Source of the DNA: Archegozetes longisetosus
Lineage: Eukaryota > Arthropoda > Arachnida > Sarcoptiformes > Trhypochthoniidae
Length of the DNA stretch: 64,000 bases
Direction: 5' to 3'
Assembly (NCBI GenBank): GCA_018873245.2
Contig: JAEMBT020000007.1
Coordinates: 6,045,129 to 6,109,128, forward strand
This document shows positions 57,224-64,000 of this stretch, in pieces (positions within the stretch are counted from its first letter, which is position 1; each line of letters opens with the position of its first letter). The notes under the pieces were generated by a model. The model saw only the letters and a program-made list of their open reading frames with translations. It searched no databases and was not told the origin of the DNA. The position numbers were made by a program, and so were the translations under genes.

Positions 57224-60200
57224 CTAATGATTATCCTCATGATCAGAATGTTCATGATGTTTATCTTGTTTCTTAGATTGGAAGCCATCATTAACGTGAG
57301 TCTCATTGATGCTGGTCTCAGCCATGTTTGGTACACCATAAGCAGCGTTTGTGAAAGCCACACGATCTTCATCATGTCGGTGCATATAATATCTTCTATA
57401 ATACCAAACGCCGACTATGATTGCGATAACAAATATTGGAACCAAGACACCCGCCACTATACCACCAGCTATTTATGTGCACAAACCAATTATCAGTTAA
57501 TAATTTTATTCAACGATTTATTAGACTGTAATACAGTAATACTTCGATATAGTGAATCGCTGGGAACTGATGTTTTTCATTCAATATAGCGAGATTTCGG
57601 TATAAGGAGGTTCACTATATCGAAGTATTACTGCATTTCAAACATATTAGCATCAAATGAGTGCACAAGAAAAATTCAGCATTACTTGTGTGCATACTAT
57701 TAAAGGTAGAATTTTGAAAAGTTGATACTTCACAACTTACTATTAGATCCGGACTTTTTGGGATTCGAGTCTCCGAGTTGATTTGAAGGTTTGGTTGGTT
57801 TGATACTTTGACCTGAACTACTTTTTCCTGTAGTGACCACAACAGGTTTTCCTGAGACTATTATTGTATGCGGTTTACTAGTGGTTGTAGTGAACGGTTT
57901 TTGCGTCGATCTAATGCATCCCTCACTAAAACTAACGTCATCGATGGCAATGTCGGCCTGGTTTCCATTACCCACTTGTCCTTCAATCACAAACTGAAAG
58001 GGTTGCTGATCATTGACTGGAATCACAGCTCTATTCCATTGTTGTCCAAGATTTCCAGATTTGCTCAATAAAACAGTACTTTTGATCGACTGATTTACAT
58101 ATCGCTGATAAACACTGAGTGAACCCATTTGTGAACTGTTGCCAAACATGTAATAGAAGAATCTGAGAGCACACGTCTGTCCAATGTTTGCCTTAACCAT
58201 TGGTGTGACGAGTCTTGATTTTTGCCATAATCTTTCGGCTGACCACTTAATGATAAGAACGATCCGATGCCTACTCTTCTATAAGTGTGGTCAGCGACAG
58301 GACCTGTTCCTCTGTTCTGATTAGTGTTAGAGGCGCTCGAAACATAGCTCCAGACAGCATTAGATCCTTGATCTCTCTCTTTAGTCCAATTGCAAATAGC
58401 ATTTTTAACATCAAAAGTACATTTAGGGACCAATATTTTCCTGCAATTCACTGCATTTTCATCCCAGGCATCTCCACAATCATCCATTCCGTCGCAGAGC
58501 GTGTATTTGTTAATACAAACATTGTTAAGTTGACATTTCATCTGATTTTGTGGACACTGAGTATTTGTAGCCACTGGTGGAGCGCAGTCCTGGAAAGAAA
58601 TGTCATCGATGGCTAGAGTGCCTGCTTGTCCCGGATAATATCCTTGAATCTCGATGACAAAAGGAGTTCTTTGTTCATATATGCTAACTGTCGCTGTCTT
58701 CCATTGAGAGCCCTGATCTCCTCTTACTCTCCAGACGTTGTTATATGAAGAAACACCTGATCTGATCCTAACGTTGAGATATGCGCTGGCAACAACTGAC
58801 ATGTAGTAATGGAATGTCATTTTGCAGGTCTGGTATGCTTTTTTGATTTGATTCATAGCAGTCGTACTGCTCTGAATAGTCGCAATGGTTAAGTATGTTC
58901 CGACATATCGCGGATTCACTACTAGATAATGTCCATTTACGTTATTCCTTCCATCAACTTTGGGTCCAGCAGGGAATGACTGATTGTATGCAGTCTTTCG
59001 TATCCACTGTTCACCAGTTGAGATCCTATTAGTCCAGCCACAATTATCTTTAAAATTCAAGAATTCAAATTAACAAATTTGATCAAATTTATTCATATTT
59101 CAAACTAATTGAATACCAGTTTCGAAATCGCAAGCACCACATTGAAGTTCGTCGCTATATGGAGGGTATGGACAATCTCTCACAAAATTACAAACTTTTG
59201 AAGCATTCAGTTGAGTTCCATCAGTACAGTAAAAGAAGCTTTGAGAAGAAGAATCACAGGCACCTTTAGCTAACTTGATATCATCTAAAGCTATGAAGCT
59301 CTTGGGACTATTGATCTTTCCTCTAATTCTTATTGCAAATTCAGTTGTATTTTTAAATTGTGCCGGACTTATGTTGACACTGACTTTAGTCCAAACTGAT
59401 TTTGTGCCGTTAGTTACAGATAGAGATTGAATTTGATTTTTAGGGTCAACATTCTTTCCGTATTTGACAATAAAAACTTGTATCGTAGCGTCGTTTCCCA
59501 AAAGTTGAGTCCAGTAAGAAAGACATTTAGTTTCGTTTAATATGACGGACATCGATTCGATGACTGCGAATCTGTCGAGATTCGCATTTGATCGATAAGC
59601 CGATACATAAAGATAAGAACCGCCCCATCGGTTGATGGTGTGATCGAATCGCGGTCCTAGCCATGAGCTATTGACCGGAGGTGGACCTAATGATCACGTT
59701 GAAAATATTTAGTTTGTGTTATTGACTGATTTGTTGATAGACTGAAAAATTACCTGTATATCGTCCCCAATTCCAGTTTGAAACAGAACTGATAACATTA
59801 CGCCACGAACACGAATCAGTATCAAAATCACAACCAATCGGTGGTTCACACACGCCATTTGTAACTGATATATCATCTAATGCTATATAAGCCATACTAT
59901 TTCTGTTCTGAGCGAATGAGAAAATGATTTTATGGACATAAGGAGCAATCACAGTCAACTGTCCCATTGTCCAAGAGGTGAAATTAGGGTATGTTGCGAC
60001 CCAATGAGGATCATTATAATCCATTCTACTCTGTGGAACTGCATATATATAGAATGAAGACGAATAGTTGCTGTTGATTTGATACCAAAATTTGAGACAA
60101 CTTCCTCTGATTCCAGTTGTGGGCAAATTGTTTAGAATAAGCATTGTTTTGTAGAAACCGTTTGGATCTGTGGGTCTGTTTGCAAACAAGAAATATCTTC

Positions 60201-63200
60201 CTGAAATGGTACCGGTTGTGTGATCTTTTTGAGGTACAGCCATATTATAGGCGCCACTCATTGATGGGCTGTAAATCATACCAATGCCTGGACTAGTGGA
60301 CGGGGCTGATCGTATTACTTGCAAGTCACAATAACCTGATCCAAAATCACAACTAGTACCGAATAAATTATTACACGAACCCGGAGTCAGGTTGATGTCA
60401 TCGATAGCAAAGCCACCGACGAATGGACTGTTGTGATAGAACCGAATAACAAGTTTTATGTTTGCTATGAGTGGTAGTTGAGTACTGACAAGTTTCCAAG
60501 TATTCGATACCATAGATGTAGAACCACTATACAAGGTAATGAAATAATTCGGATTTGTTGGAGAATAATATCCGATTATGATATTGAAATAGGATTCGCT
60601 GTCCACGAAATACCACAGTGAGAAGCAGTGCTGACCATTGCTTGCGGTTGTGATTGGAGTAGATGTGAGAGTTGCCGGATTTGGGGCGTTTGGTTTCGGT
60701 GTGTAAAGCAAATAGTGTCCACTCGCTGTCTTATATGTGTGATCGACTCGAGGCCCATATTGGCTGTAATCTAATCGAACAAACGTGTATACATTGTTAT
60801 AGAACTGCAGGCAAAACAAAATGTATTGGATATCAATCAATACATACTTGGCCACCACCAGGTCCTGTTCCAATTGGTATCTATATTCCAATTGCAATTG
60901 GTCTCAAAATTGCAATCCCATTGTCTTTCCAAGACTGGTTTAGTTGTTGTAACTGATGGCGGTGCCGGAGTTGTAGCAAAAGCTATGTTACACTGGCCTG
61001 ACTTCACTTGAATGTCATCGACCGCAACATCAGCTCGAGATGTGTTTCCTTCAATTGTTTTGAGGATAAATCTGAAATTATTAGGCATTCCCGTTAGAGT
61101 CACGTTGAAGTTATTCCATCGATCGTATCTGTGGTCTGTTATGTTTTGCACCCAATGAGGAGTTGTCTGACCAGGAATTGTATACAAAACCATCAGCTTT
61201 GGAGCGAAGACGGGGTTTTCCGCCAGCATATGATAGAAAAATCTTAAGCAAACTGTAGATCCATAACTGAGAAGTTCACTTTGAAGTACTCCGACGCCAT
61301 CCGATTGTGAGTCAAGTGGAACGTAAACATACCAGCCATCATCGGTACCAGTTGTATGATCAGTGAGTGGTCCACTATTATCTGATTCTGTTTCCCCTGA
61401 ATTACGTGTCCACAAAACGCTTTTTCTGTTAGTACTCGGCGGAACATTAGTCCATCCACAAAAGTCTGACATCAATTAAAACAAACTCATTTAGGACTTT
61501 TAATCATAATTATTAGTAAATTGTGTGCATAACATCAATAACAGAAGCCTTTCAGTCGATTATAAGATTTTTCTATTTTATCTCAAAGATACTTCGGACT
61601 GAATTTAATAATCCAATAAATTTGAAATATATGTTAACATTGTAAAATTAATAGTTAATTAACTTTTATAACAAGCTATACGGAGGAAGCATAGACTCAG
61701 TCAAACCTTAGTTCACATTTACACGATTTATATGTTTTCAGTTATCTAATAAAATGTATTAAATCAATCGAATCGATTCAAAATGTGTATACATTTGTTT
61801 GATTTAGGATACATTTAAGTCAACTCGATTGAAAAGTAGGCTTAACAAAAGTTGCTTGAGATAAATTTGAAGATTTAGAAGTAGTAAAACTTTGAAGAGC
61901 TTTTTCCCTATTGCATGGTTTCCATAGTATTTCTCTAAACTGTGATCCATATAACAATTGATAGGATAATTGAAATGTTTTTACCTGATTCAAAGTCACA
62001 CCAACCCGGCGGTTGACATGCCTGTTGTTGGATCAACACATCATCGATTGCAACCACTGAACTTGAACTTGTTGTCTTGGCCTGAATTTGGATTCTATCA
62101 TTGAGTGCAGCACTAAAAGTCACTCTTCCATAAAGCCATTGATTCAAAGACGCCGCTTGACTTAGCACTAGAGCACTTCGTGACCATGCAGTGTAGGACG
62201 TGGCCATATTGCTCTTTTGTACAACTATTTGTAACAAATTGTTACTATCTTGTGCTCCGGTAAAATAATACCAGAACTTGATGCACATCGGCTGAGCCAC
62301 TGATGGATTGTTTGTATTGATTGAAGTGACTTGAGTAATGGTCGAGTATAACTGGACCATGCTGTTCAGTCTCGAAGCTTTAATATAATATCCCTGATTT
62401 GTTCCTAATGTGTGATCCGTTAGTGGAAGTCTCAGAGAAGCTGCTGCTGGACTCTGTCTCACGAAGTCTCCATTATTGTATTTCCAGTTGCAAAAGTCTA
62501 CCTATTTTTCAAAAACAGATTAGCTTTAGATTCAGTAAATCATTAGAAATCTATAATTTTAAACAGATTTGTTCTTTATTTTGATCGATTGAAACAATAC
62601 ATAAAATGATGAGAAATACCTCGAAATCACAAACGGGTGTTGGAGGACAGACACCATCAGTGAATGTGATATCGTCCAAACCAATGGTGTCTTTACTTTT
62701 GGCTTGTAGTGAAGCTCTAAACATGAGATAATAAGGAGAGGCCTGACTTTGAATAGTGACCTGTGCTCTCAACCAGTTATTACTCTGTGGCAACTTTTTA
62801 ACCCACAATACATTTCCACCAATTGATCTTTGAGAATTGATCATTAATGTAAAGTTTGCCGGATCTCTTCCAAACATGTGATACCAAAAGGATAGACATT
62901 TAGGACCAGATGGTGGTTGTGCTGCTACTGTCATCAGAGTTGCTGTATTGTTACCGGTCAGACCCGGCATTCTCCTAGTATATAACCAATGGCCCCATCG
63001 AGAAGGACGAGGACGTATTTGGGAAGTGTGATCATAGCCGGGATCTACTTGTGAACTTGAAGTTCTTATCTATCATTTCGAAAACAGAAACAATTTTTAA
63101 TAGTTTGACCAACACTTTAAGCAATATAGAGTTCATTGAATCGAGTTTGAAATTTTTACCCAATCAATTTGGTTATTAGTATTCAGATTGAGATCAAACC

Positions 63201-64000
63201 AGCCACAAGTGCCGTTTTCGAAATCGCAATTCAACAAATTGTTTGCATTAGTGGTTTGGCCACAATTTATAAATTTGATTTCATCGATTTCCATATCTGC
63301 GAACGGAAGTGTATTCGCGGTCGGGTAACCCATTCCTGAGATTTGGATTTGATAACCAGCCGGTAGACTACCGATTTGTACATTGAATGTGGTCCATGCC
63401 GTGACTGCTTGTGTGATTTGGAAAATCTGTTTACTCCAAACTAAACCTGAGGGTCGGTGTAAATACACTCCCAAAGCTATTTGAGTTCCACTAACAGGAT
63501 ATGATTGATGGTAAGCAAAAGTCATTCTGCAATTGGGTCCAGTGGCGCCTAATATTGGTGTTGATATGACTGCTGGCAAATTGAATGTGCCGCCTATTGA
63601 TCAACAAATATGCTATGAGCAAAACGAAACTTTTGAAGAGTTCATGATTTACCTCTGGAGGTATCGATAATGAGAAAAGAACCGCTGGCAGAGTTGGCTC
63701 CATCAACTCTAGGAATGGTGGTCAGTCCGAATCTTTTAGCAGGTTGTATAGACCACTGTTGTTTTCCTTGTCCGATATTAGTCCAGCCACACATACTGTT
63801 ACTGTTGAAGTCGCACGTTCCGCAGTTCATCTCATCTGAGTTGTCACCGCAGTCGTTGTTGAAGTCACAAACTTTACTTCTGTCTATGCACTGGAATGGA
63901 TTTTTGCAGGCGAATTGTCCCACAGGACATGGATTCAGAGTTGTGACTATAGGTATCGGTGTACCCGTTGGTATAACACTTGGCTGAACACATTGTGGAG
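57224..64000 (-). CDS. MAM/LDLa-repeat transmembrane receptor, 3' part (9 exons seen)
   Basis: Exons, reading right to left: >64000-63653, 63593-63160, 63069-62620, 62501-61985, 61465-60848, ~60763-59754, 59686-59117, 59047-57741, 57468-57224. Introns 59-519 bp, GT-AG except one unresolved joint at 60764-60847. The N-terminus lies outside. It encodes at least 9 MAM domains (each C-D-F-E/D...C-x-W...IDDI...C), with LDLa modules near 63820-63930, 59150-59230 and 58450-58560 (Cys-rich, C-D-G-M-D-D-C-G-D). Then a Thr/Ser/Pro stalk, one transmembrane helix (VLVPIFVIAIIVGVWYY) and a ~50-residue tail ending KHHEHSDHEDNH. Most introns fall just after the CDFE at a MAM start. One frameshift near 58212-58232. 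Probably an adhesion or endocytic receptor of epithelial surfaces (inference from MALRD1-like family). Confidence 0.88.
57534..57633. mobile_element. Short MITE, pogo/Tigger-like ends, in last intron of the MAM gene
   Basis: 100 bp with perfect 23 bp inverted ends beginning CAGTAATACTTCGATATAGT. Left flank TA, right flank CA. The ends resemble those of pogo-type elements (CAGT...CGATATA). It lies inside the 272 bp intron 57469-57740. Confidence 0.65.

Noticed and set aside
1-64000. CRISPR arrays, rRNA and tRNA genes, bacterial operons
   Set aside because: None seen. The tandem repeats lack spacer structure, and GGTTCAAAT at 6262 has no tRNA around it.

Overview
The window is nuclear DNA of a small-intron, AT-rich animal. 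The host genes have 50-520 bp GT-AG introns, TATA boxes and AATAAA signals. They include a eukaryotic CTP synthase, an RNF41-like RING protein and a multi-MAM/LDLa membrane receptor. Gene content and transposons (Tc1/mariner, hAT, MULE, Maverick-type PolB, Ty3/gypsy with an envelope region) fit an arthropod, possibly a mite or other chelicerate. I cannot name the species, and another small-genome bilaterian such as a rotifer is not excluded.

Layout. 1-1639: broken hAT element. 1865-2106: foldback. 3535-5739: CTP synthase (4 exons). 6085-21174: one very large palindrome centred near 10.19 kb. Its left arm carries a composite Tc1-type element (6434-7836) and its right arm an almost intact 8.6 kb gypsy/errantivirus-like element (10791-19364). 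21.2-28.9 kb: tandem repeats, a possible gene cut up by a MITE, mariner and Tc1 copies, and members of a MITE family full of CACCC/GC boxes. 28.9-33.0 kb: Maverick-type DNA polymerase B remnant with neighbouring small ORFs. 33869-34969: RING-TRAF-type zinc finger-SPRY gene. 36344-38771: full hAT copy. 40524-42922: intronless Gfo/Idh/MocA dehydrogenase fused to a DegT/DnrJ aminotransferase. 44.1-45.5 kb: MULE and hAT remnants. 46111-47013 (-): double Nudix protein. 50.5-51.8 kb: mariner-superfamily transposase. 51.8-55.8 kb: foldback, second PolB copy and second full MITE, in the opposite order and orientation to 27.3-31.1 kb. 56.3-56.6 kb: Tc1/mariner remnant. 57224-64000 (-): the 3' part of a receptor gene with at least 9 MAM and 3 LDLa domains, a transmembrane helix and a short tail.

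How it fits together. Three sequences occur as inverted pairs: hAT, the palindrome, and PolB+MITE. The palindrome arms carry copies of the upstream region and first ~28 codons of the dehydrogenase-aminotransferase gene found 20-30 kb away, so a transcript through the palindrome could make a hairpin RNA matching that gene. The fused enzyme has the domain pair used in bacteria to turn a sugar hydroxyl into an amino group, and it looks laterally acquired. Single-base length differences in homopolymers break CTP synthase, the fused enzyme and the MAM gene, and also separate duplicate copies. This suggests uncorrected long-read errors rather than real pseudogenes. All copy comparisons and identities were made by eye.
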